From Pseudomonas viridiflava (GTDB taxonomy: Bacteria; Pseudomonadota; Gammaproteobacteria; Pseudomonadales; Pseudomonadaceae): a stretch of DNA of 64,000 bases. Below, one piece after another: positions 52,301 through 60,915 of the stretch. How positions within the stretch are numbered: position 1 is the stretch's first letter; each line of letters opens with the position of its first letter. Location: positions 558,001-622,000 of the forward strand of contig NZ_UUON01000051.1 of assembly GCF_900590885.1 (NCBI RefSeq), given 5' to 3'. The notes beneath the pieces were generated by a model, which saw only the letters and a program-made list of their open reading frames with translations, did not search any database and had not been told where the DNA came from. A program made the position numbers and the translations under genes.

Positions 52301-54869
52301 TGCTGGCGGCCAGCATCAGGTTACGTTCGCTTTCAATGGTGCCCGAGCTGTTGATGATGCTGGTGGCCAGGCCGCCCTGGCCGTCGCGGTCGACCTGCAG
52401 GTTGCCCATGGCATAGATAGCCGCGCCGAGGTTTTTCAGACGGTCGACCTTGAGGCTCATGTCGCCGCCGCTGAAGATCAGGCCGTGGTCATTGAGCAGG
52501 TTGCCCACAGTCAAATCGACGCTGCCCTGGCTGGCGACGGTGCCGCCGACAGTCCAGTCCAGCCCTTTACCAACCAGGCTGCGGGTGCCGAGCAATCGGC
52601 CGGTGGCGGTCTGCTGCAGGTTGTCGACGTTGACCGTCAAGCGCCCGGCTTCGATGGCGGTGCTGTTGGTCCACTGGGTTTTGTCCAGGGTCAGGTCGCC
52701 GTGGGTGACGAGGCTGCCGCCGACGTCATCGAGGCTGATGCCGCTGAGGTCAAGCACACCGGTGCCCACGTGCAACACCTTGCCGCCGGTGTTCTGGAAG
52801 GTGGTGGCAGCGAGGCTCAACTGGTCGTTGGCGGTTTCCAGGCTACCGCTGTTATTCAGCAGGCCGCCGATGGCGTAGCGGGTTTTGCCGGTGGTGCCGA
52901 GCGCGCGCATTTGCCCGCTGTTGCTGAGGCTGGCAGTGCTCACATCCAGGGTCGTGGCGCTTTCGATCAGGCCACGGTTGGTCAGGTTGCCGCGTAATGT
53001 GAAGTCGACTTGGTTGCCGGCGATCTCGCCGCCGTTGTCCACATTCACACCCGTAAGGCCCACGCGATCACGGGCGAACAGCGCACCGCGGCCGTTGTTG
53101 AAGGCGGTGGCGTCGACCACGGCGTTGCCGGCTTTGGCTGCGATGCGCCCGCCGTCGTTATCGAGGGTACCGGCGGTGATGGTGACGTCGGCTTTTTCGC
53201 TGTGGATCAGGCCATTCGCGCCGTTCTGCACCAGGCCGCCGGCGGTGAGCCTCAGGCCATCGTTGGCGGCCAGGGTGCCGTTGTTCTGGTTGTCGAGGCT
53301 GTTGGCGAAGACGGTCAACAGGCTCTGGCTGGCGAGCTTGCCGCCCTGGTTGTCGATGTGCGCGGCGCGCTGGATCAGCAACGGGCCGGCACTCGCCAGC
53401 TTGCCGTTGCGGTTGATCAGGTCGCCGAGCAGATCCAGGGTGATGGTGCTGGCGCCGGTGAGGTTGCCGTCGCTGTTGTTCAGCGTATTGCCGTGCAGCG
53501 TGAACGCGCCGGTGCTGTCGATGATGCCGCCCTGGCTGTTGTCCAGCAGGCCGATGACGTTGAGGGTCTGTACGCCGTCGCTGAGCAGCCGGCCGTTGTT
53601 GCGGTTGTCGACGCTACCGGCGGTGAGGGTCAGCCACTGTTTCGCGCTCAGCGTGCCGCCCTGGTTGTCCAGGCTTTGCGCGGCTATAGCCGTGAGGTTG
53701 CGATTGCCGATGACGGTACCGGTGTTGGTGATCTGCTGGCCGTCGAGAGTGACGTCGCCACCGGCATTGCGTGTGTTGTCGGCGTTGACCCCGGCTTCGA
53801 TGATGCCGCTGTTGGTCAACTGGCCGTTGCTGGCCAGGGTGATGCTGTCGCGGGCGGCGAGGGTCTTGCTATTTTTCAGCGCGCCCTTGGTTTGCGCCTT
53901 GATGTGGGTACCGGCGTACACCGCGCCCTTGGTTTCGAGGCTCGCGGCCTTGATGTCCACCGCGCCACTGGCGGCAGCCTGGGCCATGCTCAGGTGGCCG
54001 TTGGCATCGAGTTGAATATCGCCGCCACTGGCCGCCAGCTTGCCGTCGAGCTTCACGCCCACACCGGCTTCGGTGCCTACCAGTTTGATTGCGCCGGCGT
54101 ACATGCCGCCCAGGGCCGACGAGTCGATGGCCAACTCCGGCTTGGCGCTGCCATCGTCGGCGCGCACGGTGGTTTTCAGGCTTTGTGCGTCGACGTCATT
54201 GCGCCCGGCAATTACCGTGAGCTGACGCGCGTTGATCTCTGCGTTGATCTTGGCCGAGCGGGTGATGATCTCGAAGCGGTCGACGTTACTCGCGTTCAAA
54301 CCCTTGCCGTCGATGGTCACCGCGCCGCCATCGACCTGGTAGTGGTCCAGGCGGCCGACTTTATCGACCACCGGCTTACCGGTGGTCAGCGTGACATTCG
54401 GCGTGTTGATAAAACCGCAACCGTTGCAGCTGATGCCGTAGGGGTTGGCCACGATCACTTTGGCCGACTGGCCCGCCACTTCGGTGTAGCCGCGCAACTG
54501 GCTGGGGCTGCCGCCGTTGACTTCGTTGAGGATGACATTCGCGGCGCGGCCCTTGAGGTTCGGGTTGCCGACGATGATCCCGCCCAGCTGGGTATTCTGC
54601 ACCGCGCCGGTGGCATTGTTGAGGATTACGCCGTTGGCGCCGACGTTGTAGTCCTTGAACTGGTTGTGGGACAGCCCGCTGCCATTGGGGGTGGCGATGT
54701 TCACCACGGGCACGCCGTTGCCTGCCTGGCCGAGGGTGGTGCCCGGGCCGCTGACCACGATACCGTCAGCCTGCGCCAGCAGCGGCTGCCAGAACAGCGC
54801 GTTGGCCAGGATCAAGGCCAGGCCGCGTTGGCTCAGGGTTTTCAGGGCAGAAACAGGGCGAACGTCCAT
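46329..54869 (-). CDS. cdiA: CdiA/FHA-type contact-dependent inhibition exoprotein
   Basis: A 2846-residue two-partner-secreted filament. The N-terminal signal region (to about 38, LLAQADGIV) is followed by a TPS domain with NPNL in GNPNLKG and NPYGI in VANPYGISC. Filamentous haemagglutinin repeats follow over most of the length, with many N-x-G-x-L/I beta-helix units, and a second FHA-2 region. The pretoxin marker VENN is near residue 2445 (KNAVENNHLS), so the variable toxic tail is about the last 400 residues. The extreme C terminus has the NPVKFGGSPTD, NKEIL, DVH and PWWNKLQKDL elements. A nuclease activity is suspected because of the SUKH partner. ATG 54869 was chosen over TTG 54875. Confidence 0.9.
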   Translation of the reverse strand: MDVRPVSALKTLSQRGLALILANALFWQPLLAQADGIVVSGPGTTLGQAGNGVPVVNIATPNGSGLSHNQFKDYNVGANGVILNNATGAVQNTQLGGIIVGNPNLKGRAANVILNEVNGGSPSQLRGYTEVAGQSAKVIVANPYGISCNGCGFINTPNVTLTTGKPVVDKVGRLDHYQVDGGAVTIDGKGLNASNVDRFEIITRSAKINAEINARQLTVIAGRNDVDAQSLKTTVRADDGSAKPELAIDSSALGGMYAGAIKLVGTEAGVGVKLDGKLAASGGDIQLDANGHLSMAQAAASGAVDIKAASLETKGAVYAGTHIKAQTKGALKNSKTLAARDSITLASNGQLTNSGIIEAGVNADNTRNAGGDVTLDGQQITNTGTVIGNRNLTAIAAQSLDNQGGTLSAKQWLTLTAGSVDNRNNGRLLSDGVQTLNVIGLLDNSQGGIIDSTGAFTLHGNTLNNSDGNLTGASTITLDLLGDLINRNGKLASAGPLLIQRAAHIDNQGGKLASQSLLTVFANSLDNQNNGTLAANDGLRLTAGGLVQNGANGLIHSEKADVTITAGTLDNDGGRIAAKAGNAVVDATAFNNGRGALFARDRVGLTGVNVDNGGEIAGNQVDFTLRGNLTNRGLIESATTLDVSTASLSNSGQMRALGTTGKTRYAIGGLLNNSGSLETANDQLSLAATTFQNTGGKVLHVGTGVLDLSGISLDDVGGSLVTHGDLTLDKTQWTNSTAIEAGRLTVNVDNLQQTATGRLLGTRSLVGKGLDWTVGGTVASQGSVDLTVGNLLNDHGLIFSGGDMSLKVDRLKNLGAAIYAMGNLQVDRDGQGGLATSIINSSGTIESERNLMLAASTIDNIRTVLTTQSGIYSASITPTACIEGVTGGDCSGGKQNRPFEITQRDHFIVSDASAASGITSAGDMLLTGGELLNSSSSIAAGGAMTLRLNQLTNVGLVTHDTQYTRIFTSPRERKPGGWNSYAATFNEQYAVGGAKYDANNLGGLEADLATFIGVMESERTALATTTELVPSDQSYAAVIQAGGAVDVKAQDGIDNRVVSRGYTYVGSGANANAPGYSTEVHLNPQLPPDVAQQQVNPLGLPGFDLPTGPNGLFHLNDGNGASNLPTSQFAASPHKYLIETNPALTDMRLFLGSDYLLTKLGYDPDTAQKRLGDGFYEQRLIQQAVLARTGQRFIDGQTSDADLFKHLMDNAIGSKDALSLSVGVSLTAEQVAALTHDIVWLENATVAGQQVLVPVLYLAQANDRLAPSGALISGSDVSLITGSTLNNAGTLRATGSLLANAGSNLTNSGLMQAGGRLDLLSGSNLTNRAGGVIAGGDVNLAAGAELLNERTVTTHESASAYRTERSDFVDSAARIESANALTLQAGGNFNNVGGVLKSGADTSVRAGGDVNITASKTLDSGAIGNRSNFTTIAQQGSVVDAGRDLHVVAGRDISAVASQVDAKRDINLIATRDLTAGAAANEQHLAYNSKKIKRIEDHVQQVASVIKAGGDATLSAGQDLQLVASQVNAGTEAYLVSGRNLSLKAAEDQDYSFYSKTKKTSQGKKFRLDETDAVNNVGSLVSAGINSTVVSGADLLLAGSAVTAEKGATQLVAAQDVNILAVSNSDSARHERKESKSSWGGLKSSKVQDQVDEKRTTAMGSMVSGETVTVAAKRDATVTGSSLVSTGDLAVQAGRDLTVDAAQNTFARTDMHKEKNRNLTGVLTGNKLGLDDMTGNQKLYINSSKHNGTANEMTLTGSTIGSSAGNVSLTAGRELAVIASDLVSTKNMALSGANVTVSSGMETASQTSKDSSKSLAVGRVVAGTVVDTANSIRDAAEAARSSDDPRLKAVKIAQAALATYNLNNQLGELADQSTDFKDKKGGSAGNGSLIKIGTELANTRTKSSSEYTAQTAHQSSLNAGGNLSIIAAGDAPGTLGDLTITGSSLKAGNTLLSAKNNILLQSAQNTTDRKNDGSRNRTAIGASFNVGEQNGFTLDLGAQTAKNLGSGGSVTQVNTTLDTGALVLRSGQDTRLIGAQVRADRIDAQIGGNLDIVSLQDSETSKSKQDSAGFGASICIPPFCYGSTVAASANLAASKMNSDYQAVTDQSGFFAGKGGYTIDVAKNTTLQGAVIASEATADRNLLLTDRLLVSDIKNKSEIESKSAGFSVSGSYGGGVGTLKPGTPYGMALDDSDHSHTRSAVSEGTIVVRNPEGANDLVGLNRDTANANQRLDKPDEKAMQERMDLIKSSMELTKGIGDAIAAAKIRDAQDPSTEAGKAARQKLMDDGIANPSRDQILQQAQKDYGIGSSFQKASQAVTAVVQAAMGGSIGGAVAGAAAPYLAQTIKQKTEGDPAANLMAHAVLGAVLARASGNSALAGAAGAVAAQETERLIREQLYGGASNEELTQEQKGTISSLSTLAAGLSGGLVGKDALDAVAAAQVGKNAVENNHLSDLERISLTEKRKEFTATCLGVASTRCTGLENDINAMLKKGGSTLMVDRFEGTDFIPTMVDTVRAGDIVPCAISGNGYCVARNEAIKTSQGDEWVLQPATDAQASAGLTDRAASDEETTRILKARSDQMIAAGCGGMGPVGIGCQVYMAGGGTALLGEQTTGQRVLWGSQAVLNSLGLVGVIYEGAASTAVKGVIAESNAAGKVGLPAWYRTESAASADFVATGGGLPEGARRVINTRTGNFEVQMADGKLYMETSGGLVPKDGGNLAVLSSAERAIAANSSERASLQAAAELPSGSFSISDWAGYPAGVVQPAGPFRLLEGAEYNAARNAANKANREIRKDQGLVGVRVDVHESNPVKFGGSPTDINNKEILPRDVHRQQVTPWWNKLQKDLGKL

Positions 54870-54899
54870 ATTCAAAATCTCAGGGCAGCGGGCATTGAA

Positions 54900-56624
54900 T
54901 TACAGGAAGAAATCCACGTGGAAATACACCGGCGCTTCGCGCTCGGTGACCACACCAGGTCGCTCCAGGGAATGGGCAAAGGTCACGCTGGTGCTCACGT
55001 GCTTGCCGCGGGCGAACAGCTCGACGGAATTGCTCGACACACGGCCGTGCTCGTTATCGTTGTAGCGGTCGTTGCGAATCACGCCCTGGTCATAACCGAC
55101 GCTGGCACCGTATTCGGCGAAGGCCGGGCGCAGCCAGTCGAGGGTCACCGGGCGCGCCCAGCGCACTTCGTTGCGCCAGTAGCCGCCGCTGTCGCCGTTG
55201 AGTTGCTGGTCTTTGAAGCCACGCACCGAGTACGAACCGCCGAGGCTCATGCGTTGCGGCGCGTACAGCACATCTTCGCTGCGCTGCCCGGTGGCCAGGC
55301 TGGAAAAACTCAACGACTCGCCCCACAGCGTGAACGGCTGCAGGTAGCTCAGGGTGGCGGTGTATTTGCGATAGCGCGGCGTGGCCGTCAGGTTGCCCTG
55401 GGCGTCGCGCTCTTGCCGGTTGCTTTGCGCGTCAAACGCGCCAATACCGTTTTGCATGCCCACATCCAGGTTGACGAAGGCACTGCCGATGCGCCGCCCA
55501 TGGTTGACGCCAACCTGAAGTTCGCTGAGACGGTTGCTGCTGGTGCCCAGCTTGGCGTCGAGCAGGTAGTTGTTGGTGCGCAGGTGCGTCAGGCCGACGT
55601 TGACCGAGGTTTTGCTCACGTCGTCGCGGTGGATCACGCGTTCGGCACGCAGCTGGTGGTTCTGGCTGTCGCCGTTCTGCTTGAATTTGAAACCATTGAG
55701 CGTGCCGAAGGTGCGGTATTCGCTCTCGCTGTAGGTGTAGCTGAAGTTCCACCAGCCCCACGGCACGTTGTAATAGAGCATGCTGTTTTTCGAGGTTTTC
55801 TGGTGGTCGCTGACGGCGTCATGGCCGCCGCGCAGTATCAGTTGATCGGCCAGGCCCAGCGGGCTGTCCCACTCCAGGCCCGCGCCCCACTGCTGTTCGC
55901 CGGTGCTCTTCTGGCCGTCGTTATTGCGCGACAGGCTCGCGCGCCAGGGCTTTTGCGGCTGGTTCCTGACCAGCACTTCGCTGCCGCCCACTTCACTGCC
56001 GGGGGTCAGCTCCATTTGCGCCTGTTTGGACGGCAAACGGCTGAGCTGGTCCACCAGTTGCTCGACCTCCCGCAGGTTGAGCGCCTCGCCGACCTTGCCC
56101 GGAAACGCCATGGCCAGTTCGCGGTCGGTGACCGTGCTGCCCTGGGCGCCCTTCAAGCCTTCGAGTTTGCCCTCGACCACCAGCACTTGCAGATGGCCGC
56201 TGGAGAGGTCTTGTTGCGGCAAGTAGGCGCGGCTGGTGACCCGGCCCTTGGCGAGGTAATAGTCAGTGATGACCTTGAGCAGTTCATTGAGCTGCGCAAC
56301 GCCAAGGCATTCGCCCACATAGGGTTTGAGCAGACGCGTGCGGTCGGCGGCAGAGAGGCTGTCGGCGCCCTTGAGCTCGATGTCTTTGATCGGGAAACAA
56401 CGGGTATCGGCAGGTGCTGCCGGGGCCTGGGGCGTGGTGCCTTTGCCGGGCAGGTCCTGGAGTTCTTCCAGGCGCCGGCGCTGCTCTTCGAGCAGGCGGT
56501 TCTGCCGGTCGCGGATAAGGTCCTGATCCCCTGGCGTAGGGGCGGCCATGGCACTGTTGAGGCTCAAATAAGCAAGCAGCAAAGAGCACAGGAAATACCG
56601 AGTCCGTGGCAATAACAAAGGCAT
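54900..56624 (-). CDS. cdiB: Two-partner secretion transporter (CdiB/FhaC family)
   Basis: A 574-residue Omp85-type outer-membrane protein that exports CdiA. Signal peptide to about SAMAAPTPG. N-terminal helix and linker (residues 28-60, QDLIRDRQNRLLEEQRRRLEEL), then POTRA domains with CFPIKDIELKGAD and LQVLVVEGKLEGL. The 16-strand barrel holds the conserved VRGF in YSVRGFKDQQL. The C-terminal residue is hydrophobic-aromatic-like (VDFFL). It is encoded 30 bp before cdiA on the same strand, the usual BAI order. The start MPLLLPRTRY was chosen over a longer frame. Confidence 0.9.
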   Translation of the reverse strand: MPLLLPRTRYFLCSLLLAYLSLNSAMAAPTPGDQDLIRDRQNRLLEEQRRRLEELQDLPGKGTTPQAPAAPADTRCFPIKDIELKGADSLSAADRTRLLKPYVGECLGVAQLNELLKVITDYYLAKGRVTSRAYLPQQDLSSGHLQVLVVEGKLEGLKGAQGSTVTDRELAMAFPGKVGEALNLREVEQLVDQLSRLPSKQAQMELTPGSEVGGSEVLVRNQPQKPWRASLSRNNDGQKSTGEQQWGAGLEWDSPLGLADQLILRGGHDAVSDHQKTSKNSMLYYNVPWGWWNFSYTYSESEYRTFGTLNGFKFKQNGDSQNHQLRAERVIHRDDVSKTSVNVGLTHLRTNNYLLDAKLGTSSNRLSELQVGVNHGRRIGSAFVNLDVGMQNGIGAFDAQSNRQERDAQGNLTATPRYRKYTATLSYLQPFTLWGESLSFSSLATGQRSEDVLYAPQRMSLGGSYSVRGFKDQQLNGDSGGYWRNEVRWARPVTLDWLRPAFAEYGASVGYDQGVIRNDRYNDNEHGRVSSNSVELFARGKHVSTSVTFAHSLERPGVVTEREAPVYFHVDFFL

Positions 56625-56964
56625 GTTCGATCCATCGAAAATCAACGGTCGGCAAACTAACATCGAACTTCGCTTAACCCAAGAAACTGAATTAGTTGCA
56701 CGTTCGCACTTGTTAATCGCTCAACATATTGATTATTAACAACAAAAAATTATCAAAAAGGTGCCAGACCTATTATCGGAGTTATTATTCCGACAAGCGG
56801 CAGCTGTTTTGATAGCGATTCGTCGGATGACTTGGAAGTTGCCACTAGTTGGCCATCAAGTTCTAACCGAGATAAGTTAGTACCCGAAAAGTCCGATAAG
56901 TTCGCGGGGGTTTTGTGAATCAGGTCCCATTTATGGGTATTCACCTTCTTGGGCAGAATGCAAA

Positions 56965-57061
56965 CCAATGTGGGAGGGGGCTTGCCCCCGATGAGGGTAT
57001 ATCAGTCAATATCTCTTTGACTGACCCACCACCATCGGGGGCAAGCCCCCTCCCACATTGG
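56965..57061. repeat. Extragenic palindrome with nested hairpin
   Basis: Perfect 29-bp arms at 56965-56993 and 57033-57061 (CCAATGTGGGAGGGGGCTTG and its complement, continuing to the GATG/CATC end). The 39-base loop holds a second hairpin, TCAGTCAA/TTGACTGA (57002-57009 with 57017-57024). This is the common Pseudomonas BIME-like form. It lies between the convergent-free ends of cdiB's promoter side and pgaD's stop and may end the pga transcript. The other part of 56625-57077 should hold the cdiB promoter; no clear box was recognised. Confidence 0.85.
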
Positions 57062-57077
57062 ATGGTGATTTACAGCT

Positions 57078-57560
57078 CTAGCTCGCGTCTTTGTCGCGAT
57101 CCTGGCCAGGCACCAGGCTCAGCCCTGGCTTTTCCACATCGCGGGAAACATGGGACTTCACTTCCGACACGCCGCCCTCCTCGTCGTTGTGGATCACCAA
57201 CACGCCTGGCCGGCGCAATTGCTCAAGGTCGCCTTCACCCAGGCTGAAACTCTCGCTGAGGTTCTTGTCGCTCAGCGCCATGGCCTCGGCGCGGCGCTGG
57301 GCAAACTTGCGGCCCCGGCGTTGCTGGTAACGCGCCCAGCTGATCAGGATCACGGCGTTGAACAAGGCAATCCACAGGTAGACCTGCAGCGTGTTGAGCG
57401 CCGCAAAAATCGGCGCCTCCAGGCGCGGGCCACCGTGAGTTTCCAGCATCGAGGTGATCCCGCGGGCCAGCAGCCAGATCAAACCGGCCCAGGCCAGCAG
57501 GGTCAACAGCACATCGATGATCCACATTACGGAACGTTGGCGGGTTCTGATCAGTTTCAT
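57078..57560 (-). CDS. pgaD: PgaD, accessory protein for PNAG synthesis
   Basis: A 160-residue inner-membrane protein with two helices (about 10-32, VMWIIDVLLTLLAWAGLIWLL, and about 55-75, VYLWIALFNAVILISW) and a cytoplasmic C-terminal tail. It pairs with the glycosyltransferase PgaC; in E. coli this complex is activated by c-di-GMP. GGAGG lies 8 bp ahead of ATG 57560; a GTG two codons earlier overlaps the pgaC stop. Last gene of pgaABCD. Confidence 0.88.
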   Translation of the reverse strand: MKLIRTRQRSVMWIIDVLLTLLAWAGLIWLLARGITSMLETHGGPRLEAPIFAALNTLQVYLWIALFNAVILISWARYQQRRGRKFAQRRAEAMALSDKNLSESFSLGEGDLEQLRRPGVLVIHNDEEGGVSEVKSHVSRDVEKPGLSLVPGQDRDKDAS

Positions 57561-57562
57561 GA

Positions 57563-58903
57563 TCACGCCTCCTCTTCAACAGGTTTGATGCCGCGATCCG
57601 GGCTGACCCAGCGCGCGCGCTTCTGGTGCTGGTTGAACAGCACCTTGGGAAAGCTGACCAGGGTGGTGAACAGGCTCACCAGCCAGAACACCATCGGGTA
57701 CCACACGGTCCAGAACAGGGTTTTCCACAGGTCTTTCTCGTAGCGGCGGTCGATCAGGATGCTCACCGCAAACTGCAACAGGCACACCATCGCCAGCACC
57801 AGCCCGGTAAACGCCGGCGGCATCAGGGACTCGACGGCGATCGCTTGCGGCAGCGGGATAAATTTGCCCACGCCCCAGAAGATCACCGACAACATGAACG
57901 TAAAGGCCCAGCCGGTGGACAGGCAGTACTCGAACAACAGCGGCCACAGGTAGCGATGGCGCCATTGCCAGATGCCACGGATGTTCTTGAACAGCACTTC
58001 AGCACCGCCCTGGGCCCAGCGCAGACGCTGCTTCCACAGGCCGCCGACGGTTTCCGGCATCAGGATCCAGCACAGCGCGCGGGGCTCGTAGAAAATGCTC
58101 CAGTGATCGAGCTGCAGCTTCCAACTGACATCGATGTCCTCGGTGATCATGTCGGTGCTCCAGTAGTCGATGCGGTCCAGGGCTTTCTTGCGAAACGCCA
58201 CCACCACACCCGATACCGTGAAGATCCGCCCGAATACCCGTTGCGTACGCTTGATCAAGCCGATGATCGACGAGAACTCACCCACCTGCACCCGCCCGAT
58301 CAAGGTCGACCGCGTGCGGATGCGCGGGTTGCCGGTGACGGCGCCCAGGCGCGGGTTGTCGAGCATCGGCGCGACCATGTAGGCCGCCGCATTCTTGTCG
58401 AGCAACGCATCGCCGTCGATGCACACCAGGTATTCGCTGCGCGCAGCCACGGCGCCCATGCGTAGGGCCACGGCCTTGCCCTGGTTCTGCGCCAGGTGCA
58501 GCACGCGCAGGCGTGGGTGTTCCAATGCCAGGGCGTCGAGCACGGCGGCGGTGTTGTCCTTGGAGCCGTCATTCACCGCGATCACTTCGATGTTCGGGTA
58601 CAGCTGGTCCAGCGCCGCGTGAATGGTATCGGCGGCGTTATCGCCTTCGTTGTAGCAAGGGATGATGATCGAGATCAGCGGGTTGCCGGCCAGGATCGGC
58701 GCCGGGGTGTCTTCTTCCCACGGCCAGTGGCGCTCCCAGTGCAGCCAGAAGTACAGGCCGCCAGCGATCCACAGCGCCGACATGAACAACGGGTAGAAGA
58801 ACACGAAGTCCATCAGGAACTGCCCGGTGACCAGGAAGATCAGGCCCAAGGGCACACCCAGGACCAGAGCCAACACAAATAAAGCCAGGATTCTGTCGAA
58901 CAT
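57563..58903 (-). CDS. pgaC: PgaC, poly-N-acetylglucosamine synthase
   Basis: A 446-residue processive GT2 glycosyltransferase that polymerises UDP-GlcNAc at the inner membrane. Two N-terminal helices, then the GT-A domain with IIPCYNEGDN, VNDGSKDNT, CIDGDALLDKN (DxD), TEDIDVSWKLQ and QRLRWAQGG (QxxRW). Three to four C-terminal helices follow. The start MFDRILALF lies 2 bp after the pgaB stop; longer frames overlap pgaB. Confidence 0.94.
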   Translation of the reverse strand: MFDRILALFVLALVLGVPLGLIFLVTGQFLMDFVFFYPLFMSALWIAGGLYFWLHWERHWPWEEDTPAPILAGNPLISIIIPCYNEGDNAADTIHAALDQLYPNIEVIAVNDGSKDNTAAVLDALALEHPRLRVLHLAQNQGKAVALRMGAVAARSEYLVCIDGDALLDKNAAAYMVAPMLDNPRLGAVTGNPRIRTRSTLIGRVQVGEFSSIIGLIKRTQRVFGRIFTVSGVVVAFRKKALDRIDYWSTDMITEDIDVSWKLQLDHWSIFYEPRALCWILMPETVGGLWKQRLRWAQGGAEVLFKNIRGIWQWRHRYLWPLLFEYCLSTGWAFTFMLSVIFWGVGKFIPLPQAIAVESLMPPAFTGLVLAMVCLLQFAVSILIDRRYEKDLWKTLFWTVWYPMVFWLVSLFTTLVSFPKVLFNQHQKRARWVSPDRGIKPVEEEA

Positions 58904-58905
58904 GG

Positions 58906-60903
58906 TCAAGGGTTCCATTGGTTGGAAAGGGCCGGACGCACAGTCTTCAGGTCCGGGGAATTTTCCAGGAAGTTGTCCGGGTAGTAACCAAAACTCGTGA
59001 CCCCCTGGCGTTTGAGCACACCCATCCATTCAGCCATTTGCCTGGCGTCGATATCCGGCGCGGCCTGGGTGCGCCAGTCTTTGGCTTGCAGTTCAAAAAC
59101 CGTGCGCTGCAGGGCGCCGGGGCGCGCCTTGACCGTGGCCACCAGTTTCTCCAGCCAGGCATTGGACGTGCTGTACTCCTGGCCTTCCATCAGCGGCATG
59201 GCCATGGGCGCGGTCCAGTCGTAGGCCTGGAGGAAATCATCGAGGTTCTGCGCGAACCAGGCTTCACTGGCCGGGTTGAGCATCGGCTCGGCGAAGATAT
59301 TGCGCGCGGTCTGCACCTGCGGCCCACCGATGGCGCGGACCTTGGCGGTCAGCTCGTGGGTGAAGTCGATCAGGTAGCGGCTCTTGAAGCGCGTCCAGCG
59401 TTGCATCACCGCCGGGTCGGCGCGCAGGGCCTGGATGGTGTTCGGCAGGCCGTTGGCGGCGTAGGCCTTGAGCGCGGCGGGGCTGGCGTCTTCGAAGTCC
59501 GAGAGCACCGCATCGTCGTGATACAGCACGCCGTCGATAGCGTTGTTGCGCGCCAGGTCTTCGTAGATCTCGCCAATGATCTTGCGCACCTGCGGGTCGA
59601 ACGGCGACAAGCGTTTGTACTGGTCAGGGTCGGTACCGATCTTGCCGGTTTCCGGGTCCCAACGGGTCACGCGTGGCAGCTTGGGGTCGAGGGCGAAACT
59701 CAGCACCGGCATCCACGCATAGACGGCGGCATGGGCACGGGTGTGCAACTGCCAGGAGACACGGTTGAACAGGTCGGCACGCACCGGCAGGTGGCGGTTG
59801 GGGAAGTACAGCTCATGCACCAGGCCGTCGCCCTTGGGGTCGGCGAAGGCTTGCAGGAACACGGTACCGGCGCCCATGTCGACCACCCGTTGTACCAGCT
59901 GGTCGAGGTTGCGTGCCTGCTGGGCCGGGTCCGGGTCGTAGACGTTGTCCAGGTCCACATGCAGCACCCGCAGCGGCGCCGGGGTTTGCACCGCGACGAT
60001 GCTGTTGGCGAAGTGCTCGCCATCCGGGTCGGAGGCCACCAGGAAGCGCGGGCTGTTCATCAAGTCACTGGAGCTGTCGAGGCCGTCTTCCAGGGTCAGG
60101 GCCATCTGGTAGCCCTGCTCACCGACGATCGCCAGCGAGGTACCTTTGGCGGCGCCGTATGGCCACACCCAGACGCGTGGTTTCTTGCCGGTCACGCTCT
60201 GGATTTTTTGCGTGATCGCCGTGACATCCGCACGCATCCGCGCCTGAAACTGGGCCTGCGTTTCATAGCGCCCGGTGGCCGGGTCATAGCGCAGCGACGT
60301 CGCCGCCGGCTCCATGTTGCCCTGGGGGTTGGCGAGGATCCCGGTGTGGCTGGCGTCGGTGTGCGCGGCGATTTCCACCAGGCCCGACTGCGACACCTCA
60401 CGAATCTGCTGCCAGGTCAGGAACTCCCCGCGCGGCCGTGGCGAGCCGGCAAAGTCCACCGGTTTGTTCAGCGGCGTATCGATCCAGTAGCCCACCGGCG
60501 CCAGCACCGCCGGCCAATGGTAGGCACGCAGGATCGGCATCACACGGGTGTAGAAGCTCGAATAGCCGTCATCGAAGCTGAGCATGATGGCTTTGGGCGG
60601 CAACGCAGGGCCGCCACGGCGCGCGGCCAGGATCTGGTCGACGCTGACCGCCTGGTAGCCGTTTTCACGCAGCCAGGCCAGCTGCTCGATCAGGCGCTCG
60701 GTGCGCACGGCCACCACGGCCTGGTCGGGGTCGCGGTCCTCGACGTCGTGATAGGCGATGCCCAGGAAGTGGTTCTTCGGCCACGGCGCTTCGTTGGCCG
60801 GTGTCGGCCGCTCGGCGGGTGGAGTGAATGGCGCGGGTTGCTGGGCGCAGGCACTGGCCAGCAATACACCCAGGACCAACAAGCAACGGCTGAGGACGGT
60901 CAT
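58906..60903 (-). CDS. pgaB: PgaB, PNAG deacetylase lipoprotein
   Basis: A 665-residue outer-membrane lipoprotein with lipobox ASAC (Cys19). The N-terminal CE4 deacetylase domain has MLSFDDGYSSF (Asp111, Asp112) and EIAAHTDASHTG (His pair). The C-terminal glycoside-hydrolase-like domain starts near residue 310 (LRVLHVDLDNVYDPDPAQQARNLD) and contains DGVLYHDDAVLSDFED. Partial deacetylation lets the polymer pass the PgaA pore. Length equals that of E. coli PgaB. Confidence 0.94.
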   Translation of the reverse strand: MTVLSRCLLVLGVLLASACAQQPAPFTPPAERPTPANEAPWPKNHFLGIAYHDVEDRDPDQAVVAVRTERLIEQLAWLRENGYQAVSVDQILAARRGGPALPPKAIMLSFDDGYSSFYTRVMPILRAYHWPAVLAPVGYWIDTPLNKPVDFAGSPRPRGEFLTWQQIREVSQSGLVEIAAHTDASHTGILANPQGNMEPAATSLRYDPATGRYETQAQFQARMRADVTAITQKIQSVTGKKPRVWVWPYGAAKGTSLAIVGEQGYQMALTLEDGLDSSSDLMNSPRFLVASDPDGEHFANSIVAVQTPAPLRVLHVDLDNVYDPDPAQQARNLDQLVQRVVDMGAGTVFLQAFADPKGDGLVHELYFPNRHLPVRADLFNRVSWQLHTRAHAAVYAWMPVLSFALDPKLPRVTRWDPETGKIGTDPDQYKRLSPFDPQVRKIIGEIYEDLARNNAIDGVLYHDDAVLSDFEDASPAALKAYAANGLPNTIQALRADPAVMQRWTRFKSRYLIDFTHELTAKVRAIGGPQVQTARNIFAEPMLNPASEAWFAQNLDDFLQAYDWTAPMAMPLMEGQEYSTSNAWLEKLVATVKARPGALQRTVFELQAKDWRTQAAPDIDARQMAEWMGVLKRQGVTSFGYYPDNFLENSPDLKTVRPALSNQWNP

Positions 60904-60915
60904 GGTCAGGCTCTT

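Noticed and set aside
46656..52997. A 2113-codon plus-strand frame, and a further 1201-codon frame at 53010-56615
   Set aside because: They are antisense shadows of the cdiA and cdiB genes caused by high GC third positions; composition is Gly/His/Ala-rich without domains.
53000..54800. Repetitive-looking text inside cdiA considered as a CRISPR or tandem array
   Set aside because: The repeats are degenerate and in frame; they encode the FHA beta-helix. No CRISPR array is seen anywhere in the window.
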